DNA of 64,000 nt from Rhizobium sp. 18055 (GCF_902706285.1 NZ_CACSKD010000011.1:1-64000), one strand, 5' to 3'. Shown: positions 17,067-25,474, counted from the first letter of the stretch. Numbers and translations: made by a program. The notes: generated by a model from the letters alone, not told the origin.

Positions 17067-17654
17067 TCAGTTGCCCTTTCCATGCAGTGCCTTGGCCGTC
17101 GCGGCGTAGGCTGTCGGGTCCATGCCCATCATGGCCATGACCTTGTCGTCTTCGGCCGTCATCGTGCCGCCATTATCGGGCAACGTGCGACCACCGAGAC
17201 CGCCGGCATTCAGCGACGGCATCACCTTCAGCTCGGTCTCGACTTCGGTAGGGTTTTTCATGTGACGGGCGATCATGTGATCGCGCAGCGCCGGGATGAC
17301 CTTGCCAGCCTCGATCGCCGTATCGATCGCCGACTGGGCCTTTCCCTGGGCAGTGGTTGTCGCCAGCGTGGTAAGCTGCGACTGCATGGAGACGAGCTGC
17401 GTCTTCAGCTCGGCGTTCTCGGCCTCGGCGGCTGTCGCCTTGCCGCGCGACTGGATCGCGGTGACCAGGACGTCGGGAGCGGTGTCGGATGCAACGCCGG
17501 CGGCTTCAGCGATCCGCGACATCAAGGCGGCGGTGGCCGTCTGGTTGGTCGCTACGACGGCCTGCGCCGCGTGAGCTGCCTTGACGGCAACCATGACGGC
17601 GGCCTCGTCGGCAGTTTCGGGAAGGCCAAGCGCCTTCCGCAATTCTTCGAGCAT
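17067..17654 (-). CDS. Head scaffold protein, in-frame internal start (Mu gpZ-like)
   Basis: Inside the protease gene and in the same frame an ATG at 17654 is preceded by AGGGAG with 6-bp spacing, far better than expected by chance. It would give a 195-residue protein equal to the protease C-terminus: a Leu/Glu/Ala-rich helical and coiled-coil part, as scaffolds have. Mu makes gpZ the same way from within gene I. Confidence 0.65.
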   Translation of the reverse strand: MLEELRKALGLPETADEAAVMVAVKAAHAAQAVVATNQTATAALMSRIAEAAGVASDTAPDVLVTAIQSRGKATAAEAENAELKTQLVSMQSQLTTLATTTAQGKAQSAIDTAIEAGKVIPALRDHMIARHMKNPTEVETELKVMPSLNAGGLGGRTLPDNGGTMTAEDDKVMAMMGMDPTAYAATAKALHGKGN

Positions 17655-18122
17655 TGCATTCTCCCTTTGAGAGTGAAGTGATTTCAAAACATTGAGGTTG
17701 GGATCGTTGGTCAGCGAGACACGCAGCATTCGGCAGATCTTGAAGGGCTTCGCCACCGAGTGGTGAAAGACGGGCGACAGGAAACCGTACTCACGGCTCG
17801 AAACCATGCGCTCGCCCTCGGGTGTCCACTCGACACGACCGTAGAGGCCGTCATCGAGCTTCTGCAGAGCGACAATCCAGCCGCGCGCAGGCGATGAATG
17901 ACCCTGCTTTCCGGCCAAATCGGTAGAGTGGTTCTCATCGACGGCGAGCTTGACGCCTTCTTTCTCGAAAAGCGCGATCAACGCATCCATGTCAGGCGCG
18001 GCGTACGGGCCACGACCGTCAACACCCTTGAACTCGCCAGACGGCAAGAGGTGCAGCCACTCCGGCGCTGTGGCGCCGGCCTGATTGAGAGAGCGGATGA
18101 TTGAGTTGATTGCCTTTTCCAT
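17067..18122 (-). CDS. Prohead protease, Mu gpI-like
   Basis: A 351-residue protein whose N-terminal half (about 1-150) is the Mu I-type serine protease: Trp-Leu-His-Leu-Leu-Pro-Ser-Gly near 22-29, Asp-Glu-Asn-His-Ser near 62-66 with the likely catalytic His, and Arg-Glu-Tyr-Gly-Phe-Leu-Ser-Pro-Val-Phe near 109-118 with the likely catalytic Ser. The C-terminal half is a scaffold, also started separately (see 17067-17654). It cleaves the scaffold during head maturation. Confidence 0.9.
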   Translation of the reverse strand: MEKAINSIIRSLNQAGATAPEWLHLLPSGEFKGVDGRGPYAAPDMDALIALFEKEGVKLAVDENHSTDLAGKQGHSSPARGWIVALQKLDDGLYGRVEWTPEGERMVSSREYGFLSPVFHHSVAKPFKICRMLRVSLTNDPNLNVLKSLHSQRENAMLEELRKALGLPETADEAAVMVAVKAAHAAQAVVATNQTATAALMSRIAEAAGVASDTAPDVLVTAIQSRGKATAAEAENAELKTQLVSMQSQLTTLATTTAQGKAQSAIDTAIEAGKVIPALRDHMIARHMKNPTEVETELKVMPSLNAGGLGGRTLPDNGGTMTAEDDKVMAMMGMDPTAYAATAKALHGKGN

Positions 18123-18159
18123 GACACGAGAAATGCCATGTCGCAGTGCGCGATATCAT

Positions 18160-18175
18160 GCCCGCGAAGGCGGGC
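18160..18175. repeat. GC hairpin between gpG and protease genes (copy 2)
   Basis: Six-base stem GCCCGC/GCGGGC with a four-base loop, in the 84-bp gap between gpG and the protease. Stem and flanking ATCATG match the copy at 5244-5259; only the loop differs. Confidence 0.5.
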
Positions 18176-18206
18176 GGCAGGCTTGATGGATATTTTAAGG
18201 GGAGAG

Positions 18207-18716
18207 TTAGGGCCGCGTGACGTATCGGCCAACGAAGTCGAAGACGATCTCGGAAATCGCGGTCTCGTCATCGTTCGATATACCGAGGAACGGGCGAGCG
18301 GGCAAGGTCACACTGTCGGTCTGTATCAACCGGCCGCCCATACGGAAGAAAAGATGCGAGGCATTTTTCGGGGTAATGGTCGCTCCGAACTGGTGAGCTG
18401 CAGCGTAAATGGTGTTGGTGCCGACCCGAACTTCATCGTTGCTGGCCTGCGCGTTGATGCTGTCGCGAAGCCGGCCGCTCTCAGTTAGGATGCGGGAGTT
18501 GCGCTTATCCTCGGCGTACGTCGTGTTGAGCGTCTGCCAAGCTTGCCCTTCCGGATCAGTTTGGGTGACGAAACGCATATGCGTCGATCCGACCAGCTCG
18601 ACGCCGATCGCCGACATAAGCGGCCGGGTGTTCCCGCCCATTGCCCGCTCAAGCTGCTCGAAGGCGCGGCGGACTTTGGCGTCGGAGATCGTGACGGAGA
18701 TTGCGACGCCACTCAT
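18207..18716 (-). CDS. Virion morphogenesis protein, Mu gpG-like
   Basis: A 169-residue protein of the phage virion morphogenesis family (Mu G, lambda-type tail completion relatives). The N-terminal pattern Val-Arg-Arg-Ala-Phe-Glu-Gln-Leu with following Leu-Met-Ser-Ala-Ile-Gly and the C-terminal Arg-Pro-Phe-Leu-Gly-Ile-Ser (about 142-148) are diagnostic. It acts in head-tail joining. It overlaps the gpF gene by 4 bp. Confidence 0.88.
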   Translation of the reverse strand: MSGVAISVTISDAKVRRAFEQLERAMGGNTRPLMSAIGVELVGSTHMRFVTQTDPEGQAWQTLNTTYAEDKRNSRILTESGRLRDSINAQASNDEVRVGTNTIYAAAHQFGATITPKNASHLFFRMGGRLIQTDSVTLPARPFLGISNDDETAISEIVFDFVGRYVTRP

Positions 18717-19894
18717 CGGGCGACCTCGCTGCGAAGTTTGCCCAGGTGAAGCTGTGTCCGTTTCCCGTCCTTCACGACATCGACGTCTGCCGACCAGGTC
18801 TTGCCGTCCAGATCCTTGGTGACAGTGAACGCGCCCTTGCCCTTCCGGGTCACCTTGCCGCCGCGCATAAGCCGGCGCGGAACGGTGGCATATTCGTTGG
18901 CCTCGATCGGGCCGATGTCGAGACTGCGCACGGTCTCGGCCAAAAGACGCAACTCGGTGGAGGCGGCAGTGCCGAGCTGCGCCGCGACGTTCTTGTCAAC
19001 AATGCCAGCTGGTGTCCAGCTCGTGTCCGGCCATTTTCCTCGGAGCGACGACTGGATGAACGCGGCCACCGTCGCCTCCGATGCGGTGACAGGTGTCGGA
19101 CCTGGTGCAGTCTGATCAAGCCAGACCTTGCCCGGATTGTAATTGAAAGACGGATCGATGCCGAGCGGCTGATCGGTGCCGAGCTGGTCGAGATCCGGAG
19201 CACGATCGGGACCAGACTTGCCGAGGCGGCGAAGACGTTGACGCGAGACCGGCGTGACGAAGCAACCGCAGCCGAAACCGTTCGGTGGATACATCGAGTT
19301 CCAAACCGGGTCGTCGGCCGCATAGCACTTGCCATCCCATGCCTTGTGCTGAAGACGAGGATGGAGCGAGCCGGAATGATTGTATTGCCAATATGGAAAC
19401 GTGGCGAGCGTATCCGGCTCGGTCATCTGGGCATAGCGGCCGGCAGCATAGGCGGTGCGCAGGTTGGTCTCGAAGATGGTACGGGTGCGCCAGCCCCGAT
19501 CGCCGTTGTAAGACCAGCCATGCTTTTTGACGATCTGGTCGAAGCCGCTGCGGAAATCCGCAAGCGTGGTGCCGTTCTCAAGAGCCTTGGCGATCTCCGC
19601 CTGGAAGTCCGCGACCAGGGCGGCAGAATTGGCGCCGGCGACCATGAACATCTTCGAATGGGCACCATCCCAGACGTCGCGCCAGCTCTTCGTCGGGGTC
19701 GCCGTCTTCTGCCGGAAAAAGTCGATCGCTTCCGAAAACGGAAGGTCCAGCGCAGAGATGGTAGAAGCCATGCGAGCAACGACCAACCCCATCAATTTTG
19801 AAGCCGTTTTGAAGCCCTTGGACGCGATTGAGCCGCTCGCGGGCGTGACAGTCGGCGAACGCGCGTCTGAGAGGCTCTGTGAGCCGCTATTCAT
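18713..19894 (-). CDS. Head morphogenesis protein, Mu gpF-like
   Basis: A 393-residue minor head protein. Residues about 100-215 hold the Mu F/SPP1 gp7 domain: Phe-Arg-Ser-Gly-Phe-Asp, Thr-Ile-Phe-Glu-Thr-Asn-Leu-Arg-Thr-Ala-Tyr-Ala-Ala-Gly-Arg, and a cluster with His, Cys and Gly (Tyr-Pro-Pro-Asn-Gly-Phe-Gly-Cys-Gly-Cys) typical of this domain. The C-terminal part carries an additional predicted domain of about 110 residues. It follows the portal gene with an 8-bp overlap. Confidence 0.9.
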   Translation of the reverse strand: MNSGSQSLSDARSPTVTPASGSIASKGFKTASKLMGLVVARMASTISALDLPFSEAIDFFRQKTATPTKSWRDVWDGAHSKMFMVAGANSAALVADFQAEIAKALENGTTLADFRSGFDQIVKKHGWSYNGDRGWRTRTIFETNLRTAYAAGRYAQMTEPDTLATFPYWQYNHSGSLHPRLQHKAWDGKCYAADDPVWNSMYPPNGFGCGCFVTPVSRQRLRRLGKSGPDRAPDLDQLGTDQPLGIDPSFNYNPGKVWLDQTAPGPTPVTASEATVAAFIQSSLRGKWPDTSWTPAGIVDKNVAAQLGTAASTELRLLAETVRSLDIGPIEANEYATVPRRLMRGGKVTRKGKGAFTVTKDLDGKTWSADVDVVKDGKRTQLHLGKLRSEVAR

Positions 19895-21497
19895 TCGTCC
19901 CTCGAAGGTCGTCGATCAGCGATGCTTGGCCAGCCAGATGCGCCAACGCCATGCCCCGCGCCATCGCTTCTGTGAGGTCATCGGTGGAAAGCTCGAGCTT
20001 TGCCAAACGCTCGGCGACATCGCGCAGATCCGTCGCTGTCATCAGCACCTTGCGGACCTCGTCAACCATGCCGCCGACCGCGCCGGCCGCATCCCGTTCC
20101 AATCGCTCGGTTAGGCTGTCGATCAGATCGTCATTCGACGAACGGCTATGTGCGGATTTTTCGAAAAGGCCATTGAAGGCGCTGTGAACCGTCTTTTCCG
20201 GCTTGTCGGTTTTCGCGGGCGAGATGATTGGATCGTCGACTGCGGCAGGTGCCGGTGTTCGGCCGCCAACAAGGATGGCTTGCGCCTTCGGCGTCGGGAT
20301 ACCCATGCGATCGCGCAGGAAGCTTTCGTCGGCCGTGAGGCCGAGTGGTGCCAGTTTCTGGAAGGCATCGGCGAAATCCTTGAGTGGCACTTCGTCCGGA
20401 CGGCCAATCCGGATTGTCGGGTAATGATCCTGCGGACCGAAGTTGAAGGCAACGATATTCGGGATCAGCTGTATGTTCAGTGTGGATGACAGGTTCATCG
20501 CGTCGGCACGCTCGATGTCTTCCTGGACGAGACGGTGCTCCTGGCTGACGGCATGGCCACCGGAGACCGCGTCCGTGGTCGTGGTCTGGCCGAGAACAAG
20601 CTTCGAGATCTGGCGATCGTGCCAGTCTGCGCGCCGCTCATACATATCGGTGGAGGTGCCTTTCGACCCGACCTCGGTCAGTTCGATCATCATTTCTCTG
20701 GGGAGGATCGCGGCGCAGTCGCCGGCGATGCCACTCACGGCGCGCCAGAGCACGTCCTTCTCGGCTTCGGTGGCACCACGCCCATACTTACCGATGCGGA
20801 TCGGCTGACCAAAATTCTGGCAGAAGATCGCCCAGTCTTTGACGGTGAATGCTTTAAACATCCACGCCCAGCACGCAACGCGGGCAACGCCCGATCGGAT
20901 TGTCAGACCGGACTTCGTCTTGTGCCGGTGGACGACAAACTTGTGAGGAGCGAGTGGCTCGCCGGATACGCCCTCGCGCAACAGCACGGTTTCGCCATCG
21001 CCCTGGTCAAAGGTGAACCAGCGCTGGGTTCGCCAGATAAGTTCGCGTGGCAGCAGGTTGCCATGGCGGACCTGCCAGTCGATCTCCATCACCGACAGGC
21101 CCTTGCCGATGGCGTCGAGGATGTCGAAGAGAGAGGAGCGGAGCACGTCGTCATCAATCCACGACTGCACCAGGGCGGCATGCTTCTGGTGCTCGGGACT
21201 GTCGGACGCTGCCTTGACGCTGATCGGAAGCTGCGCCACCGATCGCTTGCGGGTCGCCATGACGGCGGCGTAGTGCAGGTCGCGCTCCTCGATGTCCTCG
21301 GCCAGCTCGAAGTAGCTTTCCGGTTCGCCGTTCGCGGCGGCGCGCAGAATGCTCGACAGGCGCATCGGTGTCAGCCCATCGGCAGGATGGCCGGCGAAGG
21401 GATTGCGCACGCTCCCCATGCGCCCCTCGGCGACCTGTTCCATCAGCTCCCGGCCGAGAACAACCCGACCAAGCCAGTCCCTGAATGACGCCATCAC
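19887..21497 (-). CDS. Portal protein, Mu gp29-like (DUF935)
   Basis: A 536-residue DUF935 portal protein, forming the ring through which DNA enters the head. Marks: Leu-Ser-Ser-Ile-Leu-Arg-Ala-Ala (about 44-51), Glu-Asp-Ile-Glu-Glu-Arg-Asp (about 66-72), Ser-Val-Met-Glu-Ile-Asp-Trp (about 133-139) and Gln-Asn-Phe-Gly-Gln-Pro. Two ATGs lie at the start, the second (Met-Ala-Ser) being equally possible. It overlaps the terminase gene by 4 bp. Confidence 0.93.
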   Translation of the reverse strand: MMASFRDWLGRVVLGRELMEQVAEGRMGSVRNPFAGHPADGLTPMRLSSILRAAANGEPESYFELAEDIEERDLHYAAVMATRKRSVAQLPISVKAASDSPEHQKHAALVQSWIDDDVLRSSLFDILDAIGKGLSVMEIDWQVRHGNLLPRELIWRTQRWFTFDQGDGETVLLREGVSGEPLAPHKFVVHRHKTKSGLTIRSGVARVACWAWMFKAFTVKDWAIFCQNFGQPIRIGKYGRGATEAEKDVLWRAVSGIAGDCAAILPREMMIELTEVGSKGTSTDMYERRADWHDRQISKLVLGQTTTTDAVSGGHAVSQEHRLVQEDIERADAMNLSSTLNIQLIPNIVAFNFGPQDHYPTIRIGRPDEVPLKDFADAFQKLAPLGLTADESFLRDRMGIPTPKAQAILVGGRTPAPAAVDDPIISPAKTDKPEKTVHSAFNGLFEKSAHSRSSNDDLIDSLTERLERDAAGAVGGMVDEVRKVLMTATDLRDVAERLAKLELSTDDLTEAMARGMALAHLAGQASLIDDLRGTNE

Positions 21498-23176
21498 AGC
21501 GATCCTCTCATGTAGATATCGACAGACCGGCGACGATCGTCATCGAGCGGCGGGCCGCCATTGTGGCCCGTGCCGTTCGATATGCCGGTGTTGCGGTTGG
21601 TTTCGTACTCGTAGGCGATGGCGTCCTGGTTGCTCGCAAACCATGCAAGCGCGCCAGCCGGCGCAGTATCGCCATGGCGGTCATAGCCATCGACACCCTT
21701 GGTCGAATGGCCGTCCGGAACCTTGATGATGCCGTTGACGTAGGAGAGCGCCTGGTGGTCGGCCAGGACGTCGGCGTCGAAGGGCAGTAACAGGCTCTTG
21801 TCGCCGAAGGCTTCGATGTATGCCGGCATGTTCACCGAATACCATTTGGCCGACAGCATCACTTCATGGATGCATTCGCCCCAGCGTTGACGCGCCTTTT
21901 CCGCGAGGTACTGGCCGTTGCCTCTCGCATCGAGCGCGCCGCCCGACAGTCGCGGCAGGGCATCACCGATATAGAAGAGAATGTCGCGCTGCTGATCGAA
22001 CGGAATGTTCTTCAGCTCGACCGTGAGCCGGGCGCGGCGGATCAGGTCCGCGCCGATCTCAAAGACAATGATCGCCGTCTTGTCGCCTGATCGCGCAAAG
22101 TCTTCGCCAAAGACATGTTCGCGATCCGGATTGAGCGCACTTAAAAGCGGCTTCAAAATGCCTTCGCAGAATTCGTCGGCTTGCTCCTGCCGCTCGAAGT
22201 CGTCGAGGTTCTTGAAATCATCCGGCCGATCCCAGCGAACGACGGGCGGCAGATCGCGCGACATGCAGCTCTCGATTAGAACGCGGGTCAGCGCCGAGCC
22301 TTCGGACTCGGCCGGGATCGCGTCGAGTTCCTGCTTCATCTTCGCGGTGCGCGTGCCGTAGGCGCTGCGGATCTCCGCTTCCCAGGCGTCCTGCTTTTCC
22401 TGTGACCACTCCTCGCCCTTGATCAGGCAGACGCGCCGGTAAAGGCCGTTCTCGACGGCGTCGCCGAATGAATAGGTGTGGACCTTGAAACCGTTCTTGC
22501 CAGCCTCGGCTTCCTTGATCAGTTCGTTGAACGGGCTGTGGATGCCGTTATGCGAGGATATAATGCGGACCTTGCCGCCCCAGATAAGCAAAGCGCCGAC
22601 AGCATCGACGACGCCGCGCACGTCGCGGTGGAATGCGGCTTCGTCGATGACGACGGTTCCCTGAAGGCCGCGGATGTTTTCCGGCCGCGAAGACAGCGCC
22701 TCGATTCGAAAGCCGGATGAAAAGCGGATGATGTAGCTGGAGATGGCCGTCGTGGTGCCGTCTGCCTTCTGGTCGAAGTAGATGCCATCCTCGATCGTCA
22801 GCATCTCTTTCGAAACGGTCTTGGCGAAATGCGCGGCATAGCCGATGAACTCGCGACCCTTTGGCTTGGTGTCCGGAATATAGAAGACGTTCTGACCACC
22901 CGCCGATCGGCGGCCCGCTGCGATGAGCGTGCAGTCGAGCGCCTCGGCGAATGTGATGCCCGTGCGTCGGCCCTTGGCGCAAATCTTCAACGTGCTTTCG
23001 TCGGCGATCCACTCCGACTGGTGAAGCATAAGGACGCCTTCGGCCAATGGGTCGAGGTCATCAGGGATGTCGCCGCCGCGCAAAAGACTATCCGGCAGAA
23101 GAGCCGGATCGAGGGGCATGACAGGTGGATCAATCCATTTGCCCTGCGGCAGGCCGGGTAACGATGCTTCAACCAC
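21494..23176 (-). CDS. Terminase large subunit, Mu gp28-like
   Basis: A 560-residue packaging motor. The ATPase half shows Lys-Gly-Arg-Arg-Thr-Gly (about 68-73) as the Walker A variant and Val-Val-Ile-Asp-Glu-Ala as Walker B. The nuclease half has Phe-Gly-Glu-Asp-Phe-Ala-Arg-Ser-Gly-Asp-Lys-Thr with the metal-binding Asp. In Mu-type phages it cuts host DNA flanking the integrated genome, giving headful packaging. It is preceded by a zinc-binding mini-gene instead of following the small subunit directly. Confidence 0.92.
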   Translation of the reverse strand: MVEASLPGLPQGKWIDPPVMPLDPALLPDSLLRGGDIPDDLDPLAEGVLMLHQSEWIADESTLKICAKGRRTGITFAEALDCTLIAAGRRSAGGQNVFYIPDTKPKGREFIGYAAHFAKTVSKEMLTIEDGIYFDQKADGTTTAISSYIIRFSSGFRIEALSSRPENIRGLQGTVVIDEAAFHRDVRGVVDAVGALLIWGGKVRIISSHNGIHSPFNELIKEAEAGKNGFKVHTYSFGDAVENGLYRRVCLIKGEEWSQEKQDAWEAEIRSAYGTRTAKMKQELDAIPAESEGSALTRVLIESCMSRDLPPVVRWDRPDDFKNLDDFERQEQADEFCEGILKPLLSALNPDREHVFGEDFARSGDKTAIIVFEIGADLIRRARLTVELKNIPFDQQRDILFYIGDALPRLSGGALDARGNGQYLAEKARQRWGECIHEVMLSAKWYSVNMPAYIEAFGDKSLLLPFDADVLADHQALSYVNGIIKVPDGHSTKGVDGYDRHGDTAPAGALAWFASNQDAIAYEYETNRNTGISNGTGHNGGPPLDDDRRRSVDIYMRGSL

Positions 23177-23351
23177 GGGTAACCTCCATCACCTGCAGGC
23201 CGGTTCCCTGGCAGGCCTTACACTTCGCCTTTAGGTCGTAGCTGATCGTAGCGATCGAGCCATCCTTGCGCGTCGTGATACGTTTGATGCCGAGGCCAAC
23301 GCCCCGGCACCGTGAACATGCTGGTGCTTCGACGGCAATGTCGGACATCAT
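23169..23351 (-). CDS. Small DnaJ-type zinc-finger protein
   Basis: A 60-residue protein with two CxxCxGxG motifs, Cys12-Ser-Arg-Cys15-Arg-Gly-Val-Gly and Cys44-Lys-Ala-Cys47-Gln-Gly-Thr-Gly, the exact pattern of the DnaJ cysteine-rich domain that folds around one zinc. There is no J domain. It overlaps the small terminase gene by 4 bp and the large one by 8 bp, so all three are translated together, and it may help their folding or DNA contact. The function is inference. Confidence 0.8.
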   Translation of the reverse strand: MMSDIAVEAPACSRCRGVGLGIKRITTRKDGSIATISYDLKAKCKACQGTGLQVMEVTRG

Positions 23352-23980
23352 TCCTTGTCCTTCTTCTTCGGACGGACACCGAGGAATTCGCGCCGGGCGC
23401 GGGCAATCGCTTCCTTCGAAATACCCGGCTCGTTGGCAAGCGTGTCGAGCGCCTTCTCGGCATTGGCCTTCATGTCGGTCTCGACCTTGCGGAGCCTCTC
23501 CTCGGCTTCCAGCTTCTGGCGGCGATTCGAGCTGCTCACCTGGGCGGCCGATGCAGCGCGCAACGCGTTCGCCAATTCCATAGCGCCCTTCGGATCAAGG
23601 CCTGCTTCGCCCTTCGCTTGAAGGATTTCGAAGATCAGCGTTTTGATCGCCTCGGCCGAGATCAACGTCAGCTCATCGGAGCCGGCCGCGTCCATGCGCT
23701 GCGAGAGTGTGGCGGCGATTTCGCGGGTCTGTTCCATCCTGCGGGAAAGGATCGCAAGCTTGATCGAATAGCGGTTGAAGGCCGAGAATGACGGGATGTC
23801 GAAGGCGATGCCCTGTTCGCCCTGGAGAGCAATGAGCTGCTGTTTGAACTCGCCATAGATCTCGACCTGCGTGCGCTCGCGATCGGCAAGTGCCTGGGCG
23901 GCCCAGCTGACGACAGCATCACATTCCTCGGGAAGCTGATCGATTGCGGTGAGACGGCCGCGCCCCTGGGCCATGGTCAA
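23348..23980 (-). CDS. Terminase small subunit, Mu gp27-like (DUF3486)
   Basis: A 210-residue DUF3486 protein. The opening Gly-Arg-Gly-Arg-Leu-Thr-Ala-Ile-Asp-Gln-Leu-Pro-Glu-Glu is the family signature, followed by Phe-Ser-Ala-Phe-Asn-Arg-Tyr (about 65-71). The remainder is helical and highly charged. It recognises phage DNA for packaging. It overlaps genes on both sides by 4 bp. Confidence 0.9.
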   Translation of the reverse strand: MTMAQGRGRLTAIDQLPEECDAVVSWAAQALADRERTQVEIYGEFKQQLIALQGEQGIAFDIPSFSAFNRYSIKLAILSRRMEQTREIAATLSQRMDAAGSDELTLISAEAIKTLIFEILQAKGEAGLDPKGAMELANALRAASAAQVSSSNRRQKLEAEERLRKVETDMKANAEKALDTLANEPGISKEAIARARREFLGVRPKKKDKE

Positions 23981-24294
23981 ACGCCCTGCTTCAGGGAAGG
24001 CTTTTTGATGCCTTCGATGAACCGCTCACGGCGCAGGTGCGCCCAGCCGGCCGGCAACAAGGTGGCGATCTTGACGGAGCCGGCATCGACGACGGCGATC
24101 GCGCCCATGTTCGCCATCCAATCGAGCTGCTGGTGGATCCACACACGGTCCTGATAGATCGCAAAGACGCGCAGCGCAGGTTCCATCATGCTCGACGACA
24201 AGCTTTCGTTGGCTTGTATCGACAGCTCTTTCAAAAGGACCAGGCGCGCTTCCTCGCGGGTCATTTCGGCATAATCAATGCCAAGGTTCGTCAT
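23977..24294 (-). CDS. Mu gp26-like phage protein, winged-helix type
   Basis: A 105-residue protein just before the small terminase. It resembles the small conserved Mu-like protein at this place (VpaChn25_0724 family): Arg-Leu-Val-Leu-Leu-Lys-Glu-Leu, then Val-Trp-Ile-His-Gln-Gln-Leu-Asp-Trp-Met (about 52-61), a helix-turn-helix-like stretch, and a short beta wing Ala-Thr-Leu-Leu-Pro-Ala-Gly-Trp. DNA binding is suggested, not shown. Four-base overlaps with both neighbours. Confidence 0.68.
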   Translation of the reverse strand: MTNLGIDYAEMTREEARLVLLKELSIQANESLSSSMMEPALRVFAIYQDRVWIHQQLDWMANMGAIAVVDAGSVKIATLLPAGWAHLRRERFIEGIKKPSLKQGV

Positions 24295-24665
24295 GCTGCA
24301 TTCCTCGCCTGCTCAATAAGGACGTCCTGCAGGCGTTCGCCGATCGCCTGGATTGGTTTCAGCCGCTCATCCATTGCGGAGAAGCGGCCGGCTAGTGTCG
24401 CGTCCTGGGCGTCAAGTCGGCCCATGATCTGCGCCATGGTCATCTCGATCCGATGCGTGGTGTCGCGATCGGGCAGATGCTTGATCTCGTTTTCGAGCGC
24501 CTGAATGCGTCGGTCGTATTCGACAAGTTTGCTCTCCGCCTTGCTAAGCCGCTCATCGAGCTTCTTCTCTCCGGCCGACAGGATCGTTCTGATGGCAGCA
24601 AACAGGTTGACCGAAGACAGCAGGAGGGCGATGAGGGCCGTGATATCGGACTGGTTGAAGCTCAT
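24291..24665 (-). CDS. DUF2730 family membrane-anchored coiled coil
   Basis: A 124-residue protein with one N-terminal hydrophobic segment (about 8-28) and then a long charged coiled coil (about 30-115), the DUF2730 plan of Mu gp25-type proteins. Found between lysis and terminase genes in Mu-like phages; function unknown. Overlaps the next gene by 4 bp. Confidence 0.72.
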   Translation of the reverse strand: MSFNQSDITALIALLLSSVNLFAAIRTILSAGEKKLDERLSKAESKLVEYDRRIQALENEIKHLPDRDTTHRIEMTMAQIMGRLDAQDATLAGRFSAMDERLKPIQAIGERLQDVLIEQARNAA

Positions 24666-24880
24666 CGCGCTTTCTCCGCCGCTTCATGCGTGTTCTGACA
24701 GGGCGTGCAGCGCCGCGCGGACGGGATAGCCTGACGCCGCGATGCGAGAATCGCGACGCCGCAATCATCGCAAAACTCCGAACCGGCGCGCTTCAGTGCA
24801 CCTTTGGCGGCGTCGATGGCGGTTTGGCGCTCCCGATCGGCGAGGATCTCGGCAAGATCGAAGTTCGCTTCGTCGCTCAT
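24662..24880 (-). CDS. TraR/DksA-type zinc finger protein
   Basis: A 72-residue protein. ATG 24880 is chosen since it overlaps the stop of the Rz1-like gene and starts the acidic helix Met-Ser-Asp-Glu-Ala. Cys37, Cys40, Cys58 and Cys61 form the four-cysteine zinc finger of TraR/DksA proteins, preceded by Ala-Ile-Asp-Ala-Ala. Plasmid and phage TraR proteins bind RNA polymerase in the secondary channel without ppGpp. The N-terminal acidic part is short, as in TraR. Confidence 0.82.
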   Translation of the reverse strand: MSDEANFDLAEILADRERQTAIDAAKGALKRAGSEFCDDCGVAILASRRQAIPSARRCTPCQNTHEAAEKAR

Positions 24881-25170
24881 GGCGTGACCTCGGCAGCATC
24901 CACGGCGGCGACGCAAGCCTTGCGCCTGGTCTCGCCGATGTTGCGGGCGACACGATCGTTCGACCAGTTGATCAGGGTTTCATCCTGGGTGAGATCACGC
25001 GGGTTCTTCGGCATGACCGATAGCGCCGGCGTCTCCTTGCGGACCTCGGGTGGCAGGGTCGGACGAACCAGCCGCGTCACAACAATTGGATCGGGTCTCG
25101 GGTCACTTGGGGAGCAAGCCGACGCGATCAGCGGTAAGGCCGCGATCACTGCCGTTAGACAAAGCCGCAT
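24877..25170 (-). CDS. Probable outer-membrane spanin subunit (Rz1-like lipoprotein)
   Basis: A 97-residue protein with a lipoprotein signal: hydrophobic core 3-16 and Ile-Ala-Ser-Ala-Cys with the lipidated Cys at 19. A Pro-rich stretch (Arg-Pro-Thr-Leu-Pro-Pro-Glu-Val) follows, as in Rz1. Its first 68 bp lie inside the end of the Rz-like gene in another frame, the classic nested spanin arrangement. It would join the inner subunit to fuse inner and outer membranes at lysis. Confidence 0.75.
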   Translation of the reverse strand: MRLCLTAVIAALPLIASACSPSDPRPDPIVVTRLVRPTLPPEVRKETPALSVMPKNPRDLTQDETLINWSNDRVARNIGETRRKACVAAVDAAEVTP

Positions 25171-25474
25171 TTCGTTTTCTCACTTCTTCGAGTTCTTGGG
25201 TGGCGGCGTTGACGCGATCGGACGAATCGGCCTGAATTTCGAGTACGGCCTTGGCCTGATTTTCTTGCGCCTGGGCAACCTTGGCGTTGGCTCTGTCGAT
25301 CTCGCCCTGCCAGTGTGCATCGCGCTCTTCGCGAACCTGCTGGCCGATCGAGGCGAGCGTGTCCTGAAACTTCGACACAGCGGCAAAGCCGAGGAAGGCA
25401 GCGCCGAGGAGCACGGCGCTGGTCGAAAGCGCCACGACGGCGACGGTGCCAAGCTTGATGCCGAACATCTCCAT
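25103..25474 (-). CDS. Probable inner-membrane spanin subunit (Rz-like)
   Basis: A 123-residue protein: one N-terminal membrane anchor (about 9-31) followed by a periplasmic coiled coil rich in Gln, Ala, Glu and Asp (about 35-100). This is the Rz plan. It overlaps the Rz1-like gene by 68 bp and the holin-like gene ends where it begins. Acts after endolysin to disrupt the outer membrane. Confidence 0.75.
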   Translation of the reverse strand: MEMFGIKLGTVAVVALSTSAVLLGAAFLGFAAVSKFQDTLASIGQQVREERDAHWQGEIDRANAKVAQAQENQAKAVLEIQADSSDRVNAATQELEEVRKRNAALSNGSDRGLTADRVGLLPK

